From Bimuria novae-zelandiae CBS 107.79 (taxonomy: Eukaryota; Ascomycota; Dothideomycetes; Pleosporales; Didymosphaeriaceae): a stretch of 64,000 bases of DNA. The position numbers and the translations under genes are program-made. Numbering within the stretch: the stretch's first letter is position 1; every line of letters begins with the position of its first letter. Under the pieces are notes generated by a model that saw only the letters and a program-made list of their open reading frames with translations, was not told the DNA's origin and did no database searches. Below are positions 32,366 to 42,906 of the stretch, in pieces. The DNA lies in NCBI GenBank assembly GCA_010015655.1, contig ML976671.1:746533-810532 (forward strand), given 5' to 3'.

Positions 32366-32609
32366 GCGATACTCGTTGTGGACGCCTCCTCACCATCCGT
32401 CAATGCAACTAGATACCCTAGGAAGCACTGCGACAGAGGTATGGCCTGTTCCCCTATACGTTTGTACCTGATTTTGACGGCATCGCTCAAAGCACGTGTT
32501 CATGCCCGTGAGAGATTCTCCCCAAGCACCAATCTCACATTTTTCGAAAGGGTTCTCCTCGCCCAATGAACAGCTGGATGTTGTAAGGCGAAATGAGTCG
32601 CGGCGCAGC

Positions 32610-33597
32610 TCATGCTACCACCGCTTCCCCATCAACGTTGGCCGCAGAATCCCCCTCACCATCACCCTTGGGCTTGTGCTTCCGCTTCCTCTTGCGGTGC
32701 CCGCTGCCTTCGACCTCTGCTGTTGCATCGTTCGACTCTACAGCTGCAGAATGTGAGGGTTTCGCGTCAGCTGACCTAGGCTTCGTATTGCCTTCGGACG
32801 GGGTCTCCTTCTTGGGCTTTTTGATACTGAGGGGGTTCGGCTCCTTGGGTCCCTTCCGCTTTTTCTTCTTCTGTGGTCGCGCGTCTTCCGTAGCCTGACC
32901 CTCAATGTTATCACCATCATCGGCACTGTCCTCGTTATCGCGCTTCCGCTTTGGTGGTGCAGGGTTGCGCTGGCCCTTTAGACCCAATCGGAACTTGTTC
33001 CTCTCTTCCTGCTCCCTCTGTTCTTCCGTGGCTGTGTTCATGGGTTCCATTATCATGACAGACTTATTTATGTAAATTAAGGGACATCCAGCGATGGTTC
33101 TCACTGCTGGTAGTCAGATAAATGGCCTCTAGAGGTGCTTTAACCTGACGACTTACTCCGCGCGCGCACCCTCAAATCTTGGGAGGCGACGATTAAGCGG
33201 TGTTTGTTCGTCTGGTTCTCCTTCGGGTCAACAACGGACGAAATGCACTCCAGCGAGGACAGCTTGCGCGGTGTTAGATGACGTTCTTGCTCTCGTGCTG
33301 GTGACTTACTGGCTCGTCGAGCTCGTGATGGCCACACCTGCGCCGTTCGAATTTCTTCGCGAGCTCGATGAGCTGGCTGTTCTTCGAGCTGTACAGGCGC
33401 CTCATGTCGCACTGTGTCACCATGGGCTTGACTTTCCCCTGGAGGACGCCTTCTAGACGCGAGACAAGGTCGATTTTGGTGCGGTAAGCGTCTTCAAGGA
33501 TTTGGCTATCAAGTAGGACTTGGTAAGGCTCGCGGAAGCCCAGGTGACGGAAGTGGTGCATGAGCTTCTTGTACTGCTTTGCGCGCTTGATCTTCAT
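32610..33597 (-). CDS. UTP23: rRNA-processing protein Utp23
   Basis: PIN-fold component of the small-subunit processome acting in early 18S rRNA maturation in the nucleolus (U3/snR30-linked). Exons 33310-33597, 33157-33262 and 32610-33103 give 295 aa. Diagnostic blocks: KRAKQYKKLMHHF at the N-terminus, GFREPYQVLLDSQIL, LQGKVKPMVTQCDMRRLY, KFERRRCGHHELDEP, SLECISSVVDPKENQTNKHR, LIVASQD, and GCPLIYINKSVMIMEP. Both introns start GTAAGT. Conserved Cys/His residues of the zinc-binding insertion (CGHH, EC) are present. The C-terminal 100 residues are Lys/Arg-rich with nuclear-localisation-like runs (KKKKRKGPK; HRKRKRKHKPK). The start at 33597 (MKIKRAKQYKK) is preferred over the upstream in-frame Met because homologues begin there. 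Confidence 0.93.
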
Positions 33598-34040
33598 AAT
33601 GTCGACAATCAATCCCACTGGGCTTCAAAAACGTGGTGATTTGGCGAGAGGTTTGGTGTTGAGGGGACTGGACCGAAAGTCAAACGGGCTGCGTGGAATG
33701 TGAATTCGAGGAGCGGCCCAGCCTAGAAGTCCTCGCGCGACCGTCGTCAGTCGGGTGTGGTGAAATGTGGACGCCTTTTCGCAGACTGAAAAAGTTCGAG
33801 GTGGATTGCGGGCGCGGCTCAAAAACGGGACTAGGGTCCGAGCTTTTGACGAAGCGCGCACCGCTGCGGAGGTCCCGCCATGATTCCTCCATGTCCGATT
33901 CCGCGAGCATGGTAGGAGGGGCTCCGCTGACTGAGACCAAACATAATTAGCCCCTAGCCGTCGCGAAAAGCGTGCGGTCCTGCCTGCCTGCCTGCCTGCA
34001 ACCCCCATTCGACCTGCGCTGGCGCTCTCATGCGTGCACT
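33598..34040. promoter_or_regulatory. Divergent intergenic region, UTP23 and Mil1/TMCO4-like gene
   Basis: 443 bp between divergent starts, GC-rich on both sides of an AT-richer centre. It contains the short CCTG microsatellite near 33980. No binding sites are called. Confidence 0.5.
33979..33999. repeat. (CCTG)5 microsatellite
   Basis: Five CCTG/TGCC units just upstream of the Mil1/TMCO4-like start codon, probably in its leader. Confidence 0.85.
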
Positions 34041-37000
34041 ATGACACCCGCCGATGAGCCCCCCAACCCCGACAATAAGCAAACAAGTACGCCGCAGCCA
34101 GAGGTGGAATACGACGACTTTGGGCTGCCTATAAGAAAGCCTCGAGTACGGATACAGCAGCCCGACAGTGACGACGAGGAGGGGACCGGGAAGGAGGACG
34201 CCAAAGATGAAACACCAAGAGTGGCGAGCGCGGAGCAGCTCGCTGCACCGGTGAGGGAGGAAGTGAAACCTACACCAGTAGAAGAGAAGCCAGAGGAAGT
34301 CAAGGGACGTGCAGGGACCGACTCAGTGGTCAATGGGCGTGTCGAAGCCGAGACGGCCGGAACAGCGTCCACCAAGGACACGCTACCGGCCTCAGACACC
34401 AAAGGACACTCAAGGCATTCCAGCAAGAATGATGCCCAGCCGGGAGACATGCGGAGTAGCACTGCGCATGCACCCCAACAAGCCGCCATCTCCGAGTATT
34501 CCCACCAGCAACTGGTGCCGAAAGCTCCCGAGGAGCCCAAAGACGAGGACGGCGATGGCGAATGGCAGACGATGCCCGCATATGCGCACTACGACATGTA
34601 CGACGACGACAACCGGCTCATAGCCAAGGAGAACGCCGAAGAGCTGGAAGACATGCACGGCTACGGCAACGTCGGTGGTGCCGCCAAGGGATACACGCGC
34701 GTGATCATGGACGACGACGTCGAGTCAGTTACAAGCATGGACGACAACACTGCTTACCTGTTCAAAGAAAAGACCATGACATTGGACGATGAAGACGAAG
34801 CTGCTCGAGACCCGCTCGCTCAAATGCAGGCCACAAAAAACCTCCTGACCGAGGGCCAGCGCATAGCCTATGTCGGACTTGTGCGGTTAGCCATCGTGGA
34901 CACGGCGAAGCGTTTCACCAAGCTTGAGCGGAACAGGAACACCAAGAAGGTTCTAGACATGGCACAAGAAACCACCCAGATGTGGTCGCAAAAGATGATG
35001 GTCCGGCTGTACGCTCACATGGAGGTCAATGAGTCGGAACAGATCATGATTGAACAACTGGCCGAGCATGGAGTGGTTCCAGCCGATCTGACGCCCGCTC
35101 TGATGCAGAACGCCCGTGTGAAGAACCCGGCTGCCGAATCTTCCACCTCAGTAAAAGACACCGACTCAGCTAGACCATCTGTTTCGTCGCCCCGCCCGGA
35201 TTCTAGGTCGGAAAAAGGGAAGTCCACATCGAGCCTGGGTTTGGAAGATGATGACTACCTGAATAGCCCTCCACCATACGCGAACCATGAAGGCGATGAT
35301 TTACCGGCAGTCCGGACGCCGTCGCAACTACCGACTACCTCAAGCTTAGACATCGACCTTCGTTGGACCATTCTTTGCGATTTGTTCTTGGTTCTCATTG
35401 CAGACTCTGTGTACGACGCACGGTCCAGGCAGCTCTTGGAGCAGGTCGGCAAGTATCTAAGCGTGGATTGGCTTGAGATTTGCCGATTCGAGAAACGAGT
35501 GACCGAGGCTCTCGAGATGGAAGAGGAGGCGAACAAGGAGAACTGGAACGAAGACGAGCACATGCAAAGCCGTGCGAAGAGAGCGCGCAACAGACGATTA
35601 GCTCTCATGGGACTCGCTACAGTCGGTGGCAGTTTAGTCATTGGACTATCAGCTGGTCTGCTGGCACCACTCCTTGGAGCTGGTCTCGCCGCCGGCTTTA
35701 CTACCATCGGTGTTGCTGGCACCGGAGGCTTCCTCGCCGGTGCAGGAGGAGCAGCCATCGTCACGACTACGGGCGTGGTCACGGGCGGCACTATCGGTGT
35801 AAGAGCCGCCAATCGACGGACAGGTGCCGTCAAAACCTTCGAATACCGCCCGCTTCATAACAATAAGCGGGTCAATCTCATCGTTACCATCGCTGGCTGG
35901 ATGAACGGCAAACTCGATGACGTTCGTCTACCTTTCAGTACCGTCGATCCCATAATGGGAGACATCTACTCGGTTCATTGGGAGCCTGAGATGCTTCGGA
36001 GCATGGGCGACACTATCAATATTCTAGCCACTGAAGTAAGTGTGAACCGCGTGGTAAATACGACTCGCTGACTTCGGTCAAGGCTCTCACACAAGGCCTG
36101 CAGCAGGTGCTAGCGAGCACGATCCTCGCTGCACTCATGTCCGCCATGACATTACCCCTTGCTCTGACAAAGCTCTCTTATCTTATTGACAATCCCTGGG
36201 CTGTCTCTCAGGCTCGCGCTGACATGGCGGGGCTCATTCTAGCCGATTCACTCATCGATCGAAATTTAGGCGCGCGACCCATCACACTTGTGGGGTTCTC
36301 GATCGGTGCAAGAGTCATCTTCTCCTGTTTGAAGGAACTTGCTAAACGTGGGGCCGTGGGCCTTGTTCAAAATGCGTACATGTTTGGAACGCCGATCGTG
36401 GCCAAAAAAGACGAGTACACTCGAGTGAGGGCTATCGTCCCAGGGCGATTTGTGAACGGCTACGCAAACAACGATTGGATTCTTGGTACCAAAACTGGGT
36501 CTCGTCTGTTACAGCATTCACTGACCACACATCTAGGATACCTATTCCGAGCAACCAGCGGTGGTATAATGCAAGTCGCTGGTCTCGCCAAAGTCGACGT
36601 CCCAGGCGTGGAAAACGTCGACGTCACCTCACTCGTACCCGGTCACATGGCCTACCGCGCCTCCATGCCCAAACTCCTTCGCGAAGTTGGCTGGCAAGTC
36701 GAAAGCGACGAGTTTACCGAAATCGAAGATCCGGACCCAGACGACCACGAGAAGCGGCAACGCGAACTGATAAACGAGATCGAAGAAGCGCGCAAAGAGC
36801 TCGAAAAGAAGGAAGAAAAGAAAGGCTTCAGCTTTTGGCGGAAGAAGAAGGCGCAGAAGAAAGACTGGGAGGTATACGACGAGAAATCGCAGCAGCAAAT
36901 CAACAAGGATGAGGATCCTGCGAAGCTAGCGGAGAACCCGGTCATGTTTGACATCGATGCCATACGCGCGGAGGTGGCGGCGCTGTCGGCGGATGGCATC

Positions 37001-37540
37001 GAGGTCAAGGAGATTGAGAGCACACTCCCGCCCATGAAGATCGATATGTCGCAAACACCCTCGAACCCATACAGTTCATTGAGAGAGACGAAGAGCTACA
37101 ACGATAGTCTGACAAACGCGTCGACGAATCCGGTGGGTAGCTCGGGCAATCTCTCCACACATGCCAGCACGTCGTACGAGTACCAGAATGGCACCCACAC
37201 CCCTCAGACCCAGAGCCAGAAGAAGAGCTTCGACGAGTACGACGAGACGGCTGATGGTGGCATGAGCATGACGTTCGATACACAGTTCAAGGAGCCGTCA
37301 CTTGCGAGGTCACCGGCAAGATCGCCGCTTCCGTCGGCGTATGAGTCGCCGAAGGCGTCGTCATCCACGTGGGATACGCCGACTTGGAAAGATAACCCTG
37401 CCGAACGACCGCCGTTACGGTCGTCCATGACGGAGCCCTCGTCGAACGGGGCGAATGTGGCGCCGAGTTACAACGCGTGGGCCGATGAGTTCGAGGATGA
37501 GTTTGGACAGGAGAAGGAGTTGAAGATGACGTTTATGTAA
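34041..37540 (+). CDS. Mil1/TMCO4-like (DUF726) membrane lipase-like protein
   Basis: Member of the DUF726 family (yeast Mil1/YFL034W, animal TMCO4), alpha/beta-hydrolase-like proteins with membrane segments, implicated in lipid or AP-1-linked trafficking in yeast. Exons 34041-36035 and 36083-37540 (donor GTAAGT, acceptor TCAAG) give 1150 aa. Residues 1-260 are acidic and disordered. Then a helical domain (EGQRIAYVGLVRLAIVDTAKR), a Gly/Ala-rich double membrane segment (about 537-600, GGSLVIGLSAGLLAPLLGAG and following), and the hydrolase core: RVNLIVTIAGWMNG, ARPITLVGFSIGARVIF with nucleophile Ser738, NAYMFGTPIVAKKDEY, GRFVNGYANNDWILG. The C-terminal roughly 330 residues are charged (coiled-coil-like EEARKELEKKEEKK) and Ser/Pro-rich. 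It is longer than yeast Mil1. Confidence 0.9.
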
Positions 37541-38193
37541 TTGTTCATGCTTACGATGTGGACACTTCGGATGTCTCCCATAGGTCTCAATGGGTGCGGC
37601 TAGACGTTGTTTATATGATTGCATGTTCAGCGCGCATTCTGGGACGGTTCTTATCGGCGTTTCGCAAGCACGGTTCTGAGATAAGGTTTCGGTCACGGCG
37701 CTAGTTTATTTTTGTGCAATATTCTTGCATAGAAGGCGAGGGAAGGCTGGGGCTTTTGGGTAGTGCACAGTACGCTTCAGTGGTGTGTGGCGGCTTATTA
37801 GTACGACGCTGACGGTGCTATGCATCAGTATATATACCAGATAATCTATCAATACTGTCTTATATACCAGACAAGCTAATTGTCCGCGTGGGAAGGTTTG
37901 CTCTCTTCACCCAAGGTAAACGGGCGAGCAGCGAGCTGTCCTTAGACAGCTTGATAAGAAGCAGGATGACAAGCCTCTGATCAGTTTTAGTACGGCCTGG
38001 TGTCAGATCCAAACACAGGATATGACTGGCGGCCTGCGAACACGCTGATACCATTCCTGCTCGGATGCATGCTAGCCGCAGTACGGATCAGTAGCCCAAG
38101 CTAGCTAGCCGATGTACGACAACTGCCAAGTGCTCCCATCCACCACAAACACACCACCTCTATCGCACATTATAGCGAAAAGAAAAAAATATC
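37541..38193. other. Intergenic, nothing supported
   Basis: 3' flank of the Mil1/TMCO4-like gene and promoter of the dehydrogenase gene. A TATATACCAGA motif occurs twice (about 37830 and 37861). Short antisense frames have no motif. Confidence 0.5.
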
Positions 38194-39364
38194 ATGGGTC
38201 AGCGATCAAGCTTAGTGCTGGGATTGCAGCAGACGTTCTTCCTGCCCAAGCCCACCTTCACGGAGAACGAGTTAGGCGATCAGACGGGGAAGGTACGTAC
38301 ACCGTAACCGCTTTCAGCCTTCCCATTTTCACCCGCAATATCTTCAAGCAGCGACTCATTTCTCACAAAATATGACAGGTCATCATCGTAACGGGCGGTT
38401 ACGCGGGTATCGGCTATGAGCTCGCGTCCCTCCTCTACAGCGCAAATGCCACACTCTATCTCGCTGGTCGCTCTGCCGAAAAAGCCACCCGTGCAACCCA
38501 GCAGTTGGAGCAAGACCATCCTAATTCTACAGGTCGTCTCGAGTTTCTGCACGTCGATCTAGCGGACTTAAACACCATTAAGCCCGCAGTTGAAGCCTTC
38601 ACGGCCAAGGAGCAGCGACTAGATGTCCTAGTTAACAACGCAGGCGTCATGTGGCCGCCACTCGGCAGCTTGTCCGCCCAAGGTTATGATTTACAGATCG
38701 CGACGAATGTCTATGGGCCGTTTCTGCTCACGCTGTTGCTGAAGCCGCTGCTTGCGGAGACGGCGAAGAGCGCTCCTGAGGGCAGTGTGAGGGTTACCTG
38801 GGCGGGGAGCATAGGCGTGGAGTGGGCGGCGCCGCCGGGGTCTTTGCATTTTCAGAAGGCGAGTACGGGAGATGGAGAGGTGGTGAAAGAGGATCTGGAT
38901 AATTTCCAGATGTATGGGCAGAGTAAGTGCGCGAATGTTATGCTGGGGGTGGAGTGCGCGAGGAGGTGGGGCGGTGAAGGTATTGTTAGTTGTGTGAGTT
39001 TCCATCCCATTCTGTGTCGCTTGCCTGCAATGCCCGCGCGAGGGACGGGTGGCTAACGGTAAACCAGAGTTGGAACCCAGGCAATCTGCACTCCGAGCTG
39101 CAGCGACACGCGAGTTGGTTCCAGAAGGTGGCGCTGGGACCGATCCTGTACCCGGCGAAGTTTGGCGCGTACACCGAGCTTTTTGCGGGGTGGTCGCCGG
39201 AGATCACGAAAGAGAAGAATGGGTGCTATGTGCTTCCATGGGGTCAGATTGGGACGTATAATTCGGGACTGGAGAAGGCTATTGCGAAGAAAGAGGAGGG
39301 TGGGGAGGGCAAGGCGGAGAAGCTGTGGGAGGTGTGCTGGGAGGTGTGTCGGCCGTATATGTAG
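38194..39364 (+). CDS. Short-chain dehydrogenase/reductase
   Basis: NAD(P)-dependent oxidoreductase of the classical-type SDR superfamily, close to the retinol dehydrogenase/WW-domain-oxidoreductase-like fungal group; substrate unknown. Exons 38194-38292, 38379-38993 and 39068-39364 (donors GTACGT and GTGAGT, acceptors GACAG and ACCAG) give 336 aa. Seen: cofactor motif TGGYAGIG (38-45), DVLVNNAGVMWPP, catalytic Tyr212-x3-Lys216 in QMYGQSKCAN, and PGNLHSELQRH after the Rossmann core. The Ser position is represented by WAGSIG (Ser177). The N-terminal 33 residues (FFLPKPTFTENELGDQTGK) resemble the leader of this SDR subgroup. No membrane segment is evident. Confidence 0.9.
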
Positions 39365-40447
39365 AAGCGTGTCAAAAGAGTGCTAGAAGATGTGGAGCGG
39401 CGGGGCTAGTGTGGTATGTCAGGGAGGTATGTTAACAGTAGATGGGGACACGCATCGTGTAAGTCTTTATGGAATTGGGAGCTTTGAGTACCAAACGTTT
39501 TATTGTGGGTCGCCGGGTATCCAAACTCCTGGTGTGAGGAACGGATGGCGCACCCTGGTATCGTACTGGGCACCCCACACTTCTATCCGGACCCTAAACT
39601 GACGTCCACAAGGAAATACATCTGCGCCTCACACATCGGTTTCCACATTCTACCATCTATCTGGTCAGTATCTCAGAATCAACGGAACCGCTCATTAGTA
39701 CTGGAACAGGATTTAATAGTATCGAAACGCGATCCATTTCCGCTTCTATGGTTCCATCCACAACGGGCACACAGCCAATGGGCCCTAGTACCATCACCTG
39801 GGTACTCAACCGTCTCGGTTATGTGGCGTTCCATCCCGTTGGAACTGTGCATAGCTTGCGTTTACGGGTATTGCTTCCAAGGCTCCAAACCTATGGTACA
39901 CAGTCTAGTCCATCTTTTTGGCTCTGACCCATACACTTACCGTTCTATGGAAAATGTGGGGTTCCATTTATTGGGACTGTGCGTGTCCGAAGGAGATATA
40001 AATACCTACGCCTCAGTAGCCTGGGCACTGCTCCCTCACACCAACACTAACACACAATTGGCTTTGCTAAACACTCTACAGATTTTGGCTGTCAAGGTAG
40101 GAAAAGTCACCCGAACCTTACGGAAGCCCCCTTTTTAAGTCATCATCGAGCCGAATTCAGGCGAATTCGTATCCGGAAAGCAGTCAGAAGCGGTCATCAC
40201 AACACTCGCTTCAGAGCGCACTCCATCCTACGTGGACGAACGAATCACTCCTTTTCCATCATTGCGAAAATTGACGCAATGTTCACACATGCATGTCGCC
40301 TTCTCATCGTGACTACATTGTGCTGGACACTTCTCTTGCTTGATTGCTGGGATTTTATGATACATATAGGCTTCCCATCACCACACATGCAATAAACTAA
40401 GAGCTTCTGCGCTACTACTGCCTGATAAACTTCAACCAACAGCCAAA
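39365..40447. other. Long gap with one unsupported 211-codon frame
   Basis: A plus-strand frame (39503-40138) has no recognised family and an odd composition rich in His/Pro/Trp/Ser. Sub-motifs GGTTCCAT and GGAACTG recur here, hinting at repetitive or relic DNA. A TATA-like GATATAAATACC at about 39993 followed by a CT/CA-rich tract could be the promoter of the broken gene at 40448. Confidence 0.35.
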
Positions 40448-41332
40448 ATGTACTCGAACCCTCGATGCCCCATCTCAAGCAAGCTTCTCACCTCCCAGGC
40501 CGGTCCTGGAGGAAAGGTTGTGCAGGTAGTCTGCGCGCTCTCACTCACGCGCTCGCAGCTCGTAGATTGCCACGAGTTTTTCCGCAGCGTACACTCCATC
40601 CTAACATCCAGTGTATCCAAAATTAACGACCATGATCTCGCTACCATCATGGTAGACAATCTCCGAGTGATGATATCAGCAGCGGCCCCAGAGACAGCGG
40701 TGGCTATCGTCGAAGCAACGAAGCACGTCGTACGCCAACAGATACAATTCAAGCAACACTAGAACGCGTACAGCTGGAAAGAGAATAACCCACTCTACGG
40801 CGAGACGATCAGCCAGAATTCTTTGTGGCACGAGCTCTACGAATGCTTGACGGATCCTTGGCTGTGGAAGTACCATCCGCGGAATATTCTTTCTCATGAC
40901 GATCGGGAGGACTTCCAGTATCTGCACGCCGTGTATACGACTATACTGCTGGTTGTATAGCCGCTATTGGAAAAGATGGACGCTGCATTGGCCGACGGCT
41001 ATTACTATAATGAGTTGGATAGGCCAGAGTATGCGGAAGATCTTACCGTGGCCGAGTGCGAGGACTTTGAGCTGGAGTTTCTGGAGCGCACGCGTGGGAC
41101 TTACACGGCTCCAGAATTGAATGAGGCTTCACGGCCCGATGGAGGGGTTGCTGCAGACGAAAAGTTCGCGACAGCGAGGAGCGGGGAGTACAACATGTCT
41201 CGTTCTGCTTTGGGAGAAGACGAAAAGAGAGGTGAAGAGCTGCATGCTTCACAGTCCGCTTTTACTACCCCCTTCAAGCAGATAGTCAGTTTGTTGCAGA
41301 TGTGTGCATCAAAACGTAAGCACGGGGTTTGA
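40448..41332 (+). pseudogene. Broken gene of unknown family, two in-frame TAGs
   Basis: A single frame of about 294 codons from 40448 to 41332 is interrupted only by TAG at 40760-40762 and TAG at 40958-40960. Between and beyond the stops the translation stays protein-like: SWKENNPLYGETISQNSLW, LYECLTDPWLWKYHPRNIL, DGYYYNELDRPEYAEDL and an acidic C-terminus. The N-terminal part (RSQLVDCHEFFRSVHSIL, IMVDNLRVMISAAAPETAV) suggests helices. I recognise no domain. Both stops can derive from CAG or TGG by one C-to-T or G-to-A change of the RIP type. Alternatives are short introns (none with fitting signals were found) or sequencing errors. It adjoins the transposon block. Confidence 0.55.
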
Positions 41333-41819
41333 ACTCATGCATAAGAAGACTCACCGAACGCAATGAGCTCCAACATTTTTGTTATCAACCATCAGGTGTT
41401 CACCACTATGGTAGGTCCTATGGGAGATAAATTATTCAGTGGATGCGTAGCCTAAATTCTATATGATATCAGAATACTGAGAACCTAGAACAGTTCTTGT
41501 TCCCAAGACACAAGAGTGGATATACCCTTAGAGAAACTTTCGAGACATGTTTGATGGGGTCCAAGATTACACCAATTACGTTTGCAAGAACAAGTCGTTG
41601 TGTTTCTCAGATGTTCTATCCGTGCTATTGCTACCACTACGGTTCGCTGGTCCTGTGTCTGCCAAGATGGCCACACAGGTGGCGCTCGGGTGGCGCCTAC
41701 ATCTAATACGAAGGCTTTTGCTTGCAAGTAATTGATATAAAAGTTGAAGGTGGCCACTTCTACGAATTTTGGTAAGAGTAAAGCTCTTGCTGCCTTTCAA
41801 GGTTTCAATGCGCGTACTA
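41333..41819. other. Flank between broken gene and pogo copy B
   Basis: Normal-composition DNA ending at the left pogo terminus. Overlapping short frames at 41485-41800 lack motifs. Confidence 0.45.
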
Positions 41820-42475
41820 AACCTGTTTTACAAGCGAGTCGCATACCCTACGAAGTCTTTCCTCTAATCTCACTTTAAACTGCAATAGCTCCATACCACG
41901 CTATTTAAAACTCTACAATTAAAGGATATATTTAGCTTATAATATTATCTCTTAATATATTCTAAATTTAAAGTACCTAACGCGCTATTATAGTATTTAA
42001 CGTTTTTAAATTAACACTACACGACTAACGCGCTAGAAAACCTTTATAATATAATTACTAACCTAACTTAAAAAAGCGTACATAGTTAGAAAAGGAGATA
42101 ATTATTAGTTATATACTTAACTTAAATTAACGTGGGTTGCACCTACGTATATAGCTATATATAATATAGCTAATAAACTACTAGCTATGCGCGGTAGAGG
42201 AAAGAGTAGCGTTTACTAGCTACGTAACTTTATTAAGCATATAAATAGTCTTATAACGCGATTTAATTAAGTGTATAATAGGTAAAGAGCTTTATATACG
42301 AATTCTATATTAATTAGGAGCTAGTTTAAGCTTAGAAAGTAAATAAAGGCCAAGTATAGCATCTATAATAAGAACGTTTATAACTTTAATAATACTAGCT
42401 TTATAATAGGCAAGATTATAACTTAGCTTATTATAATAAAATTAGAGAGAAAAGGCTAGCTAAAGACTATTTAGC

Positions 42476-42906
42476 TATTAAGATCTGTTAAGATCCAATA
42501 TAACGCGGACGGGATACTGGCACTTATCCGTGCGCCTAGCCAAGATTCCTGACTCAGCCACGAGTCACGTGACAAGTCACGCGTCCTAGAAGTATTAGGC
42601 ATCCCAGAGATATCTTGGCACATAGGGCTTTGAGACTCTTAAGACACTTAGGATTTATGGGACAGGACATGTATATAGGAACGCTAAGTATAGCCCTTCT
42701 ATACTTATATTTAACTTAAGTTATTAATCTATTGTTTAGATTATACTATAACCTTAGTTAATTCGTTTATAACTGTGCACTACTTTTAATACTAATAACT
42801 TTATTAATATGCGTAATCTATTAATACCACTTTTTTATTTTATAGTACTCTTATTTAAGAATTAACCCTAATTTTTTTAAGACTAGCTACCGTAAAGGGC
42901 TTAACG
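42476..42906 (+). repeat. 5' LTR of the Gypsy element
   Basis: About 431 bp, similar along its length to 48918-49350, with differences mostly C/T and G/A. It starts TATTAAGATCTGTTAAGATC, a tandem 10-bp duplication whose first TG has become TA, and ends GGGCTTAACG. Confidence 0.82.

Noticed and set aside
35255..35833. 192-codon minus-strand frame in the Mil1/TMCO4-like gene
   Set aside because: Antisense shadow of the Gly/Ala-rich membrane segment.
41700..41760. GGCGCCTACATCT near 41690 as the left terminus of pogo copy B
   Set aside because: Only loosely similar to the right end; the CAAGCGAGTCGC match at about 41830, next to TA, is much better.
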